This document shows positions 10,629-22,420 of a DNA stretch of 64,000 bases, piece after piece. The notes under the pieces were generated by a model, which saw nothing but the letters and a program-made list of their open reading frames with translations, had not been told where the DNA came from and did not search any database. The stretch is taken from positions 178,507 to 242,506 of the forward strand of contig LSYV01000097.1 in the NCBI GenBank assembly GCA_001584585.1, in the 5' to 3' direction. Source of the stretch: Gonium pectorale (lineage: Eukaryota; Chlorophyta; Chlorophyceae; Chlamydomonadales; Volvocaceae). Position 1 is the first letter of the stretch. Every line of letters starts with the position of its first letter. A program made the translations under genes and the position numbers.

Positions 10629-13042
10629 CTACCAGTACGGCACGTAAGCGTGGTACAGCAGCTTGACCAGCCGTTGCGTGGGGTCGATGGCGGCGTAGAA
10701 GAAATTCTGGCGTGATGAGGTTGGGTACAGCGCCATCGGGCCTACGGCCACAAGTGCGACAACAAAAGCATTCAGCTTTGGCCATGGTTGGTGGGATACA
10801 CGGCTTCTATCCGTACAAAAGGTGATGACCGACCTGACTCGGCACACACAGCGTTGACTTTGTATACCACGGAGGCCACCTGGATCTTGCCCGAACCCGG
10901 GTCCTTTTGCGCCCTGCGAACCAGAACAGCAGCAATCAGCGCCAGGAAACAGATGGCACTCATGCACGCTGCGCGATGAGCTGCGCAACCTCCTGCGCAC
11001 GGCAGTCCAACGTCCAAGGGTTGGCATCCCGCCCTACCGGACAAGCTCCTTGTACAGCCGCTTGCTTGTCTCCACGTACGGCTCAAGCTTGTCCTGCAGC
11101 AGCGCCAGCATATGACATGGGATAGTAGGCGCGCACTGGCAGTCCGCAACCGAAGGGCAGCGGGGCACCAACGATGTCCCATGCCCATGGTGGCGATGCC
11201 CTTGCTGCGTAGTAGCCGCGCCCTTTGCCCGAAGGACCGCCGGGAAAACCCTTAGCGCTTAGCGCTCCCCGCAAGCCACCTGACTCCCTCTCTTGGCAAC
11301 ACATTTACCGACAGTTCTCACGCCCGGAATCTGCTGCAAGCGCGCACCTCGAACTGGCTGCATGAGCCGCCCAGGACCATGTGCTCAAACAGGCGCCACA
11401 GCAGCTCGTCCCGCTCCTCGTCCGTGTAGAGGCCCGCGTTCTCCGAGTCCTCATTAAGCAGGTACTCTCGAAGGAGGTCTGAGATCTGCGGGCAGGCAGT
11501 TGAATGACAGCCACCAAGAGTCGGTGTGGCGCATCGCGTCAGCGCGAGCCTGGCCGTTTACCCGCCCGCCCCACTGGAAACGTCGCGCCTTCGGATGTGT
11601 ATGGCCGAAGAGGCGGTCTCCCTGCAGATTCCCCTGTCTCTGTTATCTTTTGCCTCGCGACAAGCAGTGCGGCTGCGGCTGTCGTCTGTGGGGAATGTCA
11701 GGGCCCAAAGGCGGTGCAGGCCAGATCGCGGCAACGCCATTGCCCAACAGCAGGAGGGAGAGAAAGGGCGCAGACACCTTGAGGGAGGTACGCGCAGCCA
11801 CACACGTGACGAGACCCCCCCCTCCTGCCCCAACTACAGCGCACCACAGCAGCCAAGGCCACGCACACCGGCGGCACGCAGATGAGGAGAAAGAGGGAGT
11901 CCTGCACGTCTGCAACAAGCTGTGCGCAGGTATCGCGTGGGGGGGGGGCTTCCCGCCAGAGCCCCGGCATCAGAACGCCTGCGACGCGGATTGCCAGGGC
12001 CTCCCGCCCGGCCAAGGCCCCGGCATGGTAAGCTCGTCCGGGCACAAGGCATTGAGACCTGCGCGCCCTGCGGGCCTTCTGATCGGCCTTTGTTGTTTCA
12101 ACCGCATCCGCCTGGTCCGCCTGCAACCCCCCAGCACTGCATACGGGTGCCCCACGGCGAGCCATACAGTGCCCAGGCACAGGACCTCCGCTGCCTACCT
12201 GAAAGCCTTCCCGCATGTCATCCATGCACTTGGATATATCGCCGTTAGCTCTTACAATGACCGGCGATGAGGACTCCGAGAGTTTGTCGAAGATGTCCAG
12301 CCTGATGGATCCATGCAAGTACATCAAGTATGGAGGTTGTACACCCACGCCGAACTAACATGCAGGGACATCACCCCTTCGACTGCCTCTGGAGCTGGGT
12401 CCTACAACGACGCCATCACTTTCGCGCTTACGCGCGTCGTATTTGTTTTTTAACCCACGGCCGTGTGACCGGGTATGAGCTCAAAATGTGGCTGCATGTG
12501 GCCAACCATGCCTGCATCCATGGACTCGGTACCGCCCACGTATACACAGCCATGTCTGCTTTAGCACATTTCAACCCACGGGCCTTGCCTGGTCAGAGAC
12601 GACGCCACCACGCTTGCATCCACCTTCGAAACTGTGCCATTTAACAGCGTCCACTCGCCACCCTTGCGCTGGACCTGTCAGAACGGTTGCCAAGCGCCAT
12701 GGCCGCACCTTATGCGGCAATACGGCACCTGGGCCACCGTGCAGACAGACCTCACCTGCAGGACCTTCTGCACCTCCCCATCGTTGAACAGGTCCGTGAG
12801 TAGCTCTTGGCCCTGCATCTTGTGGTAGTGCTTTGTATATCGGACCACCATGTACTTCATGTTCCGCAGCAGGTCCCTGAGGGGCATACATAACGTGCAG
12901 AGCACGCCTGACCGAGCACCTTCTCCGCCGTCGGGCGGCTCTCCGCCATGGTCCCCGCCACCTGGCACTCTGGCTGCTCCCGCGGCCCCGTCCCATGGGC
13001 CTTTCACCGATGGTCCCGCGCCAATCCGCCGAAACCCACCAT
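10629..13042 (-). CDS. CFAP300: Cilia- and flagella-associated protein 300 (dynein-arm assembly factor)
   Basis: CFAP300 (C11orf70 in human) is a cytoplasmic/ciliary factor needed for outer and inner dynein arm assembly. Eight short exons close in phase on the minus strand: 13042-13008, 12876-12756, 12668-12624, 12354-12199, 11485-11348, 11093-11038, 10913-10834 and 10741-10629, giving 247 residues, close to the family's usual size of about 265. Matching segments are MQGQELLTDLFND, KGGEWTLLNGT, LRLDIFDKL-like SIRLDIFDKL, DISKCMDDM, LLREYLLNEDSEN, DELLWRLFEHMVLGG, EPYVETSKRLYKELV, GKIQVASVVYKVNA and the ending FFYAAIDPTQRLVKLLYHAY. Because no exon exceeds 52 codons, the gene is invisible as a long open frame. 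It is transcribed away from the septin gene, with 741 bases between the two starts. Identification is from remembered family similarity, not a search. Confidence 0.9.
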
Positions 13043-13783
13043 TTTGACAATTGTGACTTTACGTAGGCGTCGTTGAAGGCGCTCGTCGAAGGCTGCGAAA
13101 CAAAGTTGCGAATGTTCGGCTACTGCCGTTGCGTCAATGTAATTGCATGAAACTCGCACCAGCGAGACTGGGACAAATGTGGTCATTTGTCGGGCTCCCA
13201 GAAAGCAGTGTGCGGAGTAGAGTCGTCAGCGGATTGCGGTCGCTCGCCTAGGGTTGCAAATAATTTGAGTTCAACTTTGGGTGCACGAAGCAGGAGGCGA
13301 TAGTAGGAGGCGCGAAATGAATTTCGCGTGGAATTTCGTACGACCGTCGGTTCGGCGCACTTCAAAACGGGTGCTCTTGCATGCAGTGCTCGCTGCGCTT
13401 AATCTAGCGGCAGCCCTCCACTGCGTCACGTAGTATCACCTTATTTTCGAGCTCTGGCCGACGCAACACCTGGCGACAATCACACCCGTTCCGGACAGGT
13501 TGGTGCCCTTGGCCCGCCACTGCCGCTCTGAAGGAAGACGCCGACCAGCTTATGGATGCACGAGTGGTCGCCAGTGGGCAGGCCCACACTTCCCGCCTTT
13601 GTTCAAGCGTTTGGATGGGAGTGCTCTTGGACAGCTTCTGTGCCCTTGCGATAATCAGCCTGCATTTTGATGAAGGCGGGCTTGACCAGGCGCCAAGTTC
13701 CGAGGTTCGAACCACGGACTCATCTGACCAGTCGTGTCCGCCGCTTTCGACCGCAGGCAGGCCTCGTCTCCTGTGTGAAGTCC
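13043..13783. other. Shared upstream region of CFAP300 (-) and septin (+)
   Basis: This is a head-to-head intergenic region of 741 bases. It must contain both promoters and 5' UTRs. I saw no clear TATA box or X-box. A GGTTCGAACC decamer near 13702-13711 matches a pol III B box but has no A box or foldable tRNA around it. Confidence 0.45.
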
Positions 13784-16700
13784 ATGACCAGCAACAACTA
13801 CTTCCCTTCTTCGAAATTCAACGCCAGCCTGCGCGAGGACGGCCCCCTGCCAACCGGCGCAGCCACTCAAACCCCCTTCGCCAACGCGACGCATCGCTAC
13901 GTGAACGCCCCTTGTAAGTTGTGCCCAGGGGGCGGAACACTCCTGCGCTCCCTGATGTCATCAAAGTGGCAGGGCTGCAGTCGGACTTCAATACCCAGGG
14001 TGTCTGCCGGACGTGTCACGCATGCCTCTTTCTGCTTGTGGGACCAACTTTCCATCTTGTTCCCCCGTGATGCGCATCAGCGACCGCTGCGGACTTCCCC
14101 ATGCCGCCCACGATCGACGAGCCCAAGTTCGGTGGCGCTCGCGTCGGCACGATGCCAGGTGCGCCAGGCTGGGAATATGCCTGCACAGTCGGGCTGTCCT
14201 CACCTTCCACGCTCAGCGCGGCGGCAGTACTAATGCGTGCACATGATCCGGCATGCGGTGTTATGGGTCTGACCATGACGCAGCTTACCCTTCGAACTCC
14301 CCGCACACGCTCCTCGCGGCCAGAGCGCCGTCTCAGCATCTCATCGAACTACAGCCGTGCAAGCGAGATGGTCTTCGGCAAGGACGCCCTTCTGGGGCCC
14401 CGCCGCCCCCGGCCACACAAGATCTGGAAGAAGAAGTACATCAAGCTCATTGTGGTGGGCGACTCCGGCCTGGGCAAGACGACGCTCATCAAGTCGCTCA
14501 TCTCTATCCCTGGCGAGCGGCTACAGGTGCGGCACACGAACCGCTGAGGACGGGAACGGAGAAGCGTGGCCGAAGATCACAGTACCATGCTGGTCAGGGT
14601 CGGCGGCACGCTCCCATTGTGCGTTGGCGTTTGCTGAGAGCCGGTCCTCAACCTCTGGCGTAGGTGTATCGCCGAATGCCTGAGACAGGAGCCGTTATGC
14701 CGCGCAGGTGCACGACGGCAGCTACACGCCCACGGACCAGTTCCGTCGGGACCCGGAGTCGCTCTGCTCCACCGTGAGCTGGCGGGATGAGGAGGACCGC
14801 GTCATCTGGGTCTACAAGATCCAGGTAAGGCGCAGGCGCAGGCCGGGGGCACGGCGCGCGCCCGGAGCCGACATGGGATGTACAGCACATGCACAACGAG
14901 GGTGACGGCGGCGAGGCAAGGGTGTGGCTGCGTCCGACGGTTTAGTGCCGTGGTTCGCAGCTTGCTGCAGGAGGCCCTGTTGGCCGACTTTGTACTCTTG
15001 AGCAGGCCTTCCGTGCCAATGGCTTCGTTGATTACGCATGCCGAACGTGGCCGTGTACTTGTGCTCGCTCGCAGGACACGCCCGGCTACGGTGATGAGCT
15101 GGACGTCTTCCGCAACCTCAAGATGGTGCAGGAGTACATTGAGTCCCAGAACAAGAAGTGAGTAGGAGCCGTCGGGAAGCTGGATGCGAGAGTGTGGTGG
15201 TTCGCAGCTGAACGATTCATGTATCATCGCACGGTTTTACTTACTGACCCGCCCGGCTGTCTATGGGCAGTTCAGTATACGCCCGTGCAAGAGCAGTTCC
15301 CGGCTCGTTTACGCCACTACCGCTGAGCCCCCCGTGGAGGTTTGGCGAGCGGAGGTCCCATACATCCAAAGCCCCATAGTCTGACGCGCAAGCCGTAGCT
15401 GCGGGGATGAAGTGACTAACCATTGCCCAACATGCACCTAACATATCAAGGCACTGGAAGGCAGGGTTATCTAACCTGTGCGCTTGCACGAAGGAACAGC
15501 GCCCGGGTGTATGCCCCTGCAATACCGACGTACAGAAGCGCTGTGCCTGTTCCACATCTATCGCCGCCTGTCTTTTGGCCACGCGGCTTGGCTCACGACA
15601 GGTACATACTCCACGGCTGCCATGCAGCCCCAGCCTCTTCGTTTGCAGCATGGGACCGTCTGGCGCCTCCCAGTTGACGTTCCTCCTTCCATCCTCCCAA
15701 TCGCCGGCTAGGTGGCTCGAGCTGGAGCAGGCTCGCGACCGCAAAGAGGATCTTGCGGAGCTGGAGGACCCGCGGGTGGACCTGTGCATCTTCTGCATCC
15801 CGCCCCACCGGTGAGGCGCCGAGGCAGCGTCGTGTGCGACGATGGCAGCACCCCGCGTACAGTTCGGGTTCCCATGCTTGTGCACGTTTCGCATTTGTTC
15901 CAGTGCAGAGGGCTTTCCTGTGTTAAGAGTGCGAACGGCGTGTTCATGGCGTTTGTGTTGTGTGATTGTATCACATGGAAGCTGCTGATTTGGTGCTTGT
16001 GCTGTCGTGCTTGCCTGCCTGCAGGTTGCGGCCCATTGACCTCAAGTACATGTACGAGCTGGGCAAGTATGTGCCGGTGGTGCCCGTCGTCACCAAGGCC
16101 GACACGATGACCATCCGCGAGGCCAACACGTACCGCACCGAGGTGGCCAACCGCATTGCCAACCCCATGGTGCCAGGTACGCGCAGCCGATCCAACCTCC
16201 TATAGGCTGCATACAGAAACCGACTGCTCATGTCCGGCATATGAGAGGGTTGAACAGGTGCCCATGCGCCAGCCTCATGCGCCAGCCTCCGGCACCATGG
16301 TGCTCAGGGCTGGCCCTCGTTTCCATTCTCCCCATGCCCCAGGCATCCACGACAAGATCAACATCTTCCGCTTCGAGCGCGACACGCTGGAGCGCGCCGG
16401 CGTGCAGGACCAGGCCACGCCGCACCCGCCCTTCCTGGTGGTGGCCTCAAACGACATCTCGGAGGAGCTGGCAGCCGCGGAGCCGCCGCTGTTCTGGCCC
16501 GAGCGCCGCTACCCGTGGGGCTGCGCGGAGGCCTTCAACAAGGAGCACTCGGACCTGCTGGCGGTCAGGTGAGGGAAGGGCTTCCTTGTGCTTCGGACAG
16601 GCGGTTGTTGTGCAGGATGACGGGCGTGTCAGTCTTGTGCCAGCAAGCGCTAAAAGCCGAACTTAGTGGGCTAGGCTCGTAAAAAGTACTCGTGAAAGAG

Positions 16701-17388
16701 CTGATTGGAAAAGTGCTGAACGCTGCCGCCCTGCAGCTCAGAGGCCCTGTCACTGACTACCGCACGCATGCGTTGATCTCCTTATTTGGGCGCCCGTCCT
16801 CTGCAAAATCTAATTGTCGAACGCAATGGGCTGTGGTGCAGGGCCTTGCTCATGAAGGAGGCGCTGGAGGAGATCAGCAAGACCAAGCGCCAGCGCTATG
16901 AGGCATGGCGCCGCACCACGCTCGGCGGCCTCAAGCTGGGCCGCAAGATCATCTCGGCGCTGATGTGGACCATCGTCCCCGCTGTCATCTGCCTTCAGGT
17001 GCGCGTAGAGCCTGACTGAATTTGAAGCCCGTGGTGAACCACCCCACGCCCGGGCCAACCCACCTCCATTACGGAGCAGTGAAGGTGTATCAGGTAGTTC
17101 GGACCATGGTCGGTCCCAGCAACTCCTCAGGTGCAGAACGGGAGGGGCAGTGGTCACGTACGTACCCTGGACCCTGGGCTGGTTGCGCAGGTGGGCCGCG
17201 CGGGCGTGCGCGTGGAGGACGTCAAGCGCTTCGTCAGGAAGAACGTGGACCGCGTCAAGCGGCTGCGGGGCAGCAAGGGCTCGGGCCCGGCGTCGGTGCC
17301 CCTGATCGAGGCGCCCAAGCCCGCGCCCGTCGCTGCGCCGGTGGCGGCGCCGCCACCCCCGGCCCAGAAGAAGGGCTGGGGGTTCTAA
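13784..17388 (+). CDS. Septin (algal single-septin type)
   Basis: Septins are filament-forming GTPases; Chlamydomonas is reported to have a single one, associated with the flagellar base region. Ten exons close in phase: 13784-13913, 14081-14158, 14324-14526, 14708-14824, 15075-15157, 15712-15810, 16025-16176, 16343-16568, 16842-16998 and 17191-17388, giving 480 residues. After a roughly 80-residue Ser/Asn/Pro-rich N-terminus come G1 (GDSGLGKTTL), switch II/G3 (DTPGYGDELD), FCIPPHRLRPIDLKYM, G4 (TKADTMT), FLVVASND and the septin-specific RRYPWG. The helix after the G domain is basic (KTKRQRYEAWRR) and runs into a hydrophobic stretch, KIISALMWTIVPAVICLQ, then a Lys/Arg-rich segment and an Ala/Pro-rich tail ending KKGWGF. 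The hydrophobic stretch could be an amphipathic or membrane-inserting helix and is not part of the canonical fold. An alternative longer N-terminus is open in frame but looks non-coding. Confidence 0.93.
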
Positions 17389-17637
17389 GTTGCTCCTGTG
17401 ACAGCGCTCGCGCTGCTGTTGCGTGTACTTTGCTATATTGGTCCTGATGGTCGAGTGTGGTAATTTGGGATTTGGTCTCGCTCTGGTCTGCATGCGCATG
17501 GCGCAACTCCGCGATTAGTCGCTGTTCGGCAGGTAGCGCAGGATATTTCGGACGCAGTGGTCGCGAAGACGGAAGGCGCAGGCGGAATATTTTGGTCAGC
17601 GCAGCTGCAGGTGTGCCCAAGAATTACATGTCATCGG

Positions 17638-17663
17638 TGTAACTGGAATGGGAGCGCTTGTAA
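17638..17663 (+). terminator. Poly(A) signals TGTAA (two copies), septin 3' UTR
   Basis: TGTAA, the poly(A) signal typical of Chlamydomonas-type algae, occurs at 17638-17642 and again at 17659-17663, about 250 bases after the septin stop. Confidence 0.55.
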
Positions 17664-17947
17664 ATAGGCAGCAGCTGTTGCCATCTTCTTTTGTGGTGAG
17701 GGAAATGACCCCAAGCCATATGACGTTTACTTAACACGCTGGACGTCCGGCCGGGACACAGCCCCCAGATTGGGGTGCTTTTAGCCCATCCAATTAATCG
17801 GTTGCTACGGATTGATTAGTCTCTTTGGGAGTGCGAGCTGCGTCATAGCAGACGGCAGCTGCAGGCCAGGCTTGTTTCGACAGGCATGTAAGCACTTTGG
17901 CTGTTGAACTTCCGTGCCACGCTCCTCACACACAGCGGGCTTATCAC

Positions 17948-17952
17948 TTACA
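17948..17952 (-). terminator. Candidate poly(A) signal TGTAA for AP2-like gene
   Basis: TTACA on the plus strand reads TGTAA on the minus strand, about 450 bases after the stop at 18399. The five-base motif is short, so chance occurrence is possible. Confidence 0.35.
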
Positions 17953-18398
17953 TAGCGGGCTTTATGCGTGCCGTTTGGACAATGACGGAGGTCCGTACCC
18001 ATAGTGAAACTGCGCGGGTAGATTTCTGATGGGCCATCTGCCCACTGGGCAAGTCTATGATCATAAACAATTCAAACGCGGACCATGTGTCATTAGTTAC
18101 GACCACTTGAGCGTGCATACGGCAGAGGAGGATGCTACGCACGAGTTGTGGAACGATGGTTCCAGGCGTGCACTACTGGCCAATAGGCCGCAACTCCACG
18201 TAACTCACCGCTTGCAAAGCCTACACCGACAATCTGCACAGTCCCCCGATTTGTATGTGCAAACATACACATTAATAATCGACCCAAAACCACATGCGAA
18301 ATGTGGTGGCGAGATTATTGGGAGCCCCGTCACACAAAATCACCGACACAAACTGACGAACCGACTTCATGCGCGACGTTTGTTGGCGTGACCTCAAA

Positions 18399-21300
18399 TC
18401 ACAGGAGCTCCCCAGGCGCTGCGCGGGCTGCCAGCCTCAGGTCTGGCGGCGCCAGGAGCAGAGGTAGCGTGTCTCGCCCGTCGGCGCGCTGGAAAACCTG
18501 CTGCAGCTCCATTTCGCTCAGCGGCGGCTCAGCCCGGCAACCAGCAGCCAGCGCCCACTCCCGGGCATCGGCGACCGCCTCTGCGGGCTGCATGCCCAGG
18601 GCCTGAAGGCGAGCCACCGCCCGCTGGCACTCGGCCGTGGAGTGCGAGCCGGGCGGTTGGTTGATGAGCCGCTGGGCGGCGCTGCCCACCAGGCCGAGGC
18701 AGACCTGCGGGGTAGATGGAGCCGTGGGTGTTCCTCGCCAGTGAATCCCCGGTAAACCAGGGACGATGATGGTGCAAAGCGGAGGATGAAGGCACAGCGG
18801 AGGCATGGCGCAGCTCAGGCTTGCCCCACACACCTGGGAGAGCAGGGTTGTAACAGCCCTTGCAGCAGCCCAGGGCGCAGGCGCGCTCGCACCTGGTCAT
18901 AGAACCTGGCAGCTGCGTCGGCCGAGTCGAAGGGCTCCGTGTGCCACGTCATGGGCCCCGCCGGCACCACGGCGTAGAAGGCACTGCCGCCGCCGTGCTG
19001 AGGGTCCACTTCCGGAGCGGACCACACCCCCAGCGGCTTCAACGCGGTCTCCCCGGAGCCGGCGTCCACGGCCGCAGCTGCGCTCTGGCCCGCCTGGGCA
19101 GCACCGCAGGCGGGCAGCTCGCAGGGGAGCGCGCCGCCGCCCGCAGCACCGGCATGTTCGCTGGCCGCCACGGGCTCTTGGGGCCCCGGCTGCTGTGCGG
19201 CGCCGCCGCCGGCGGCTGCCGGGCAGTGCTGCGCGGCCGCGGCAGAGTCCACGCACGACTGAGGCTCGGGTACGGGCGCCGCTGCGCCGGGCTGATCGGC
19301 GCCGTGGCCCGCCCCAAGCCCCTGCCAAGGCTCGGCAGCAGCGCCCGCGCCTGCCCCGTGCGGGCTGGCCGCGCACTCGCACAGCTCGCCAGGACCAGGG
19401 CCCACGCCGCGGGCGTTTTGCGCCGTCCTCACGCTCGTGCCCCGCCGCCTCATCCCGCGGGCGCGCCTGGCCGGCCTCCTGCTGCGCCGCTCCGCTGGCA
19501 TGCTGGGCCTGAGCCTCCGCTCCGGGCAAGGCAGCAAGGCCAGGGCTGCAACGCGCAGCCGCACCGCATTCGAGGTCCCTGTGTGCAGGAGGCGCGTCGA
19601 GGGAAGACGTCATGCAATGTTGACGACGATATGCAGCCACCGCGGATGAAAGTCCTTTGTCCGCACTCCCACGATGACATACAAATGGCGGGGACGAACC
19701 CTGCCACTGACGGCCCTAGTGACTCTCCAGACGCCAGCCCGCACCTGTTGACAACACGCTGCTGCTGCTGCTGCAGCACTAGCTGCCGTCGCCAGTGACC
19801 CGCAGGCAGCGGCGGCACGAAGGGAGCCAGTTGCGGAATAATATCCGACAGCTTCACCGCAACGAGCTTCCGGTTACGGCTGCGGCTGCCGCCTTTAGGC
19901 TTCGGCCGGGCTGCCGCCGCACTGCCATGGCCTGCGGCGGTAGCTGCTGCTCCTTCTTCAGCACTATCCGAATCGATGTATTCGCCCTCGTCCACCTGGA
20001 CGGATCCGCCTCCGCCTGGCGCTGCAAAACCGAACTCGGCCCAGGGGCTTACGTCGTACACGACATTTTCGCCCTTCGCTTTCGATGCCCCGACTATGCA
20101 GTACACCGACCGTATACGCGGCCGCTGTGGCATGCCGATCAGCCGGGACACTAGGCCGCCGGCGAGCGCAGGTGGTGGCGCCGACGCCGCTCCGGCATCG
20201 GCGGACGACCCACTGGCGGCGACCGCACCGTGAAGGGCCCCGGCGCCAGCCCCTGTGGCCGCGTTGCGGGCGTTGATGCCCAAGTGCTCCGCGTTTACAC
20301 GGGCCTGGGCGCGCAGCTCCTGCTCACCCAGCGGCAGGCAACCCAGGGTGGCAAGCGTCCGCGCCTGTGCAGGCAGAGGTGGGGTGAGGGGCCCCTCAAT
20401 GCTGGGCAGCTTTAGGCCGGATGCTCCGTGAAAGCAGCCAGGTGGGGAGGGACGCTGCCCCCCTAACCGCTCTTTCCTCCCCACTCTTTCCTCCTTCCCC
20501 TTTCCCAAACTCACCCTCCCACCCCGTTCTGATTGCTTGTATTTTGCGCACGCTGTCCTGTCACCGGTGACCCCTCATGTGTGGGGCTCTCCGGCTCGGC
20601 CGTGTTGTGGGGAACCGCTTGCCGGTCCGCACACGGCCAGCTCCATTGCATCCTCACATCCCCTGGCCCTTGTCGCTCGTACGCCGGTACGGCCCCCGTC
20701 ACTTAGTGCATGATCCGCCCCTTCCCCCGTTTTTCCACAGCTATTCGGTAAAGGGTTTCGAGTGTGGCGCGTAACTGCTTTGCCTCTGTTTTGCCTTGCC
20801 CGCCCCACATGTTCCATCACCGGCCACTGCTGACTTCTTCTGCTGCTTCCGCCGTTTGCCCGCCCACCTCGTAGGTCAGTACAAAGTGATGAATGGGTCA
20901 GTGCCGTGGGGAAAGTCCGTCGGGGCAGGCCCGCGCTCGCGGTGTCAGTGCTGTGCCAGTCTGTCCGCGTGTTAGGTTGGGCGGGTGGGCTTGGGGTCTC
21001 CGCCTCCTCCTCTGCTCTATGTCAGCCATATATCAGCGACTACAACCGCGAAGGTATGCCACGGCACGTATCGCTCGTCGCTGACATCGCAGTTTTGCAG
21101 GTCGTCTTCAAACCTTCCAAGACCGTCGTTCCTCCTCCTACTGAGTATGCGCTTCGGTGTCCACGACGCGACCCGTTTCTCGTTCCGTACTAACCCCCTA
21201 ACCGCGCATGTGTCTGCTCTTAACATGGCGCCTTGTAACAGCGACCACCATACGAACGCGTCATTCCCACTGCTGCCGGCATGACTCGAGTACCGTGCAG

Positions 21301-22420
21301 CGGAATGCGGACCTAGTGCACACGACAAGCTCTCACGGGCGACCAACGGCACCATGAAATCACTGCGCCGCCATCATGCAGTCACCGCCATTGCCGTGAT
21401 GTCACCCGGCACCCCGCCCCCATCCGGCCGCCCACCCTACCCACCATCTGTATGACGTCCTCCAGGCAGTACGAGCTGGCCGGGCAGTTGAGGCCCGTGC
21501 CGCCCTGCTGGCAGCGGTGCAGCACCACGTGCGCCAGGTCCCGCGCGCGGCTCGCCTCGGCGGCGGTCGCGAAGTGGCCTACCGTGATGTTGCGTGGCGC
21601 TGCGGCCAAGCGGGACGAGAGCAGGGGGCTGCCGTGTGCCGCGTGCGGGGCCACGGAGGTATCGAGGCGCGGTGCGGTACGAGGCCTGCTTGGTAACGCG
21701 CTCTTCACAGGCAGGCCAGCTTGTCCTGGCGCTAAGGAGTCAGCGGCACATCGGAAGGAAGCGCGATCTCGGTCCGGCAGTGACCTTAGCGCAAGCATCG
21801 ACCCGACCCCACCCTGCCCGCCATGCCTGCCCGCCTCCGGCCGCACCAGCAAGCGGGAACGCCGAGGACATCTTGATACGGGCCATAAACTTGCCGGCGA
21901 ACTGCCCCGCCTCCACCAGCTTCACACCGAGCAGCCTCATCGAGCCGCCCGCTGCTGCCGCATCAAGCGGCTGGTCCACGCCCCCGGCGACGCCGCCCGC
22001 GAACCCGGACTGCGTGCCCGCACCGCCGGCATCGTGGGCGGCCTCTGCTGCCGCCGTGCCATGTGTGTCGTGCCCCAGCGGCTGCTCGGCGCCATCGTCT
22101 CGCATGCCCGATGGACTGGGATGGGGTCCGAGCCTGGAGCTGCCTGCTGCCCTGACATCGAGCTCCACAACGTCACTGTCGTCATCGGCGACGGGATCCC
22201 GATTCACTCCGGGGGCGGGGGCGTAAGGGCCCTGCTGCAGGGCTTCGCCGTACACGGGCGCCGGCTGTTGTGGTTGGCCGTGCGGAGCTTCCGGAAGTCC
22301 GGCACTCCTTTGTCGCTGCCTCCCAAAAATCAGTGACAGGTCGATGGTGTGGAACGTGGGCTGGTTTGTGAGCGGGCGCCGGCCAGGCGGTTGCTGTGCG
22401 CCGCCCACTAAACCCCACAT
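18399..22420 (-). CDS. AP2-like DNA-binding transcription factor
   Basis: AP2/ERF domains bind DNA with a three-stranded sheet plus helix. Five exons close in phase: 22420-21847, 21599-21445, 20409-19800, 19578-18893 and 18704-18399, giving 776 residues. The first domain is split by an intron: RLLGVKLVEAGQFAGKFMARIKM, then NITVGHFATAAEASRARDL and GLNCPASSY. This follows the AP2 pattern of GV, then arginine-containing strands, then TAEEAARAYD-like helix residues, then the Asn-x-Pro end. A second, more degenerate copy near the C-terminus reads FYAVVPAGPMTWHTEPF, DSADAAARFYDQVCLGL and LINQPP, also split by an intron. Between them are long disordered Ala/Gly/Gln-rich stretches with an acidic patch (DEGEYIDSDSAEE). 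The exon 2-3 intron is long (1035 bases) and the donor at the end of exon 3 (gtcact) is weak, so those joins are tentative. The start is the first ATG of the long exon; the gene lies back-to-back with the GT77 gene. Confidence 0.62.

Larger units (their letters stand above)
17389..18398. other. Intergenic, convergent 3' UTRs of septin and AP2-like gene
   Basis: It contains plus-strand TGTAA signals at 17638 and 17659 for the septin, and a minus-strand one (TTACA at 17948-17952) placed for the AP2-like gene. The sequence is markedly more AT-rich than the flanking exons. No gene is seen. Confidence 0.45.

Noticed and set aside
13690..13735. GGTTCGAACC, a perfect B-box sequence giving an FEPRTH-type translation
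   Set aside because: No A box at the right spacing and no five-pair T stem around it; not a tRNA gene and too little for a SINE call.
18805..19798. Long plus-strand frames (235 and 312 residues) opposite the AP2-like gene
   Set aside because: Arg/Pro/Ala-rich antisense shadows of a high-GC exon with no motifs or splice logic; the minus-strand frame carries the AP2-like helix.
21452..22336. 294-residue plus-strand frame
   Set aside because: Antisense to exons 1-2 of the AP2-like gene, and it crosses that gene's intron without a break.
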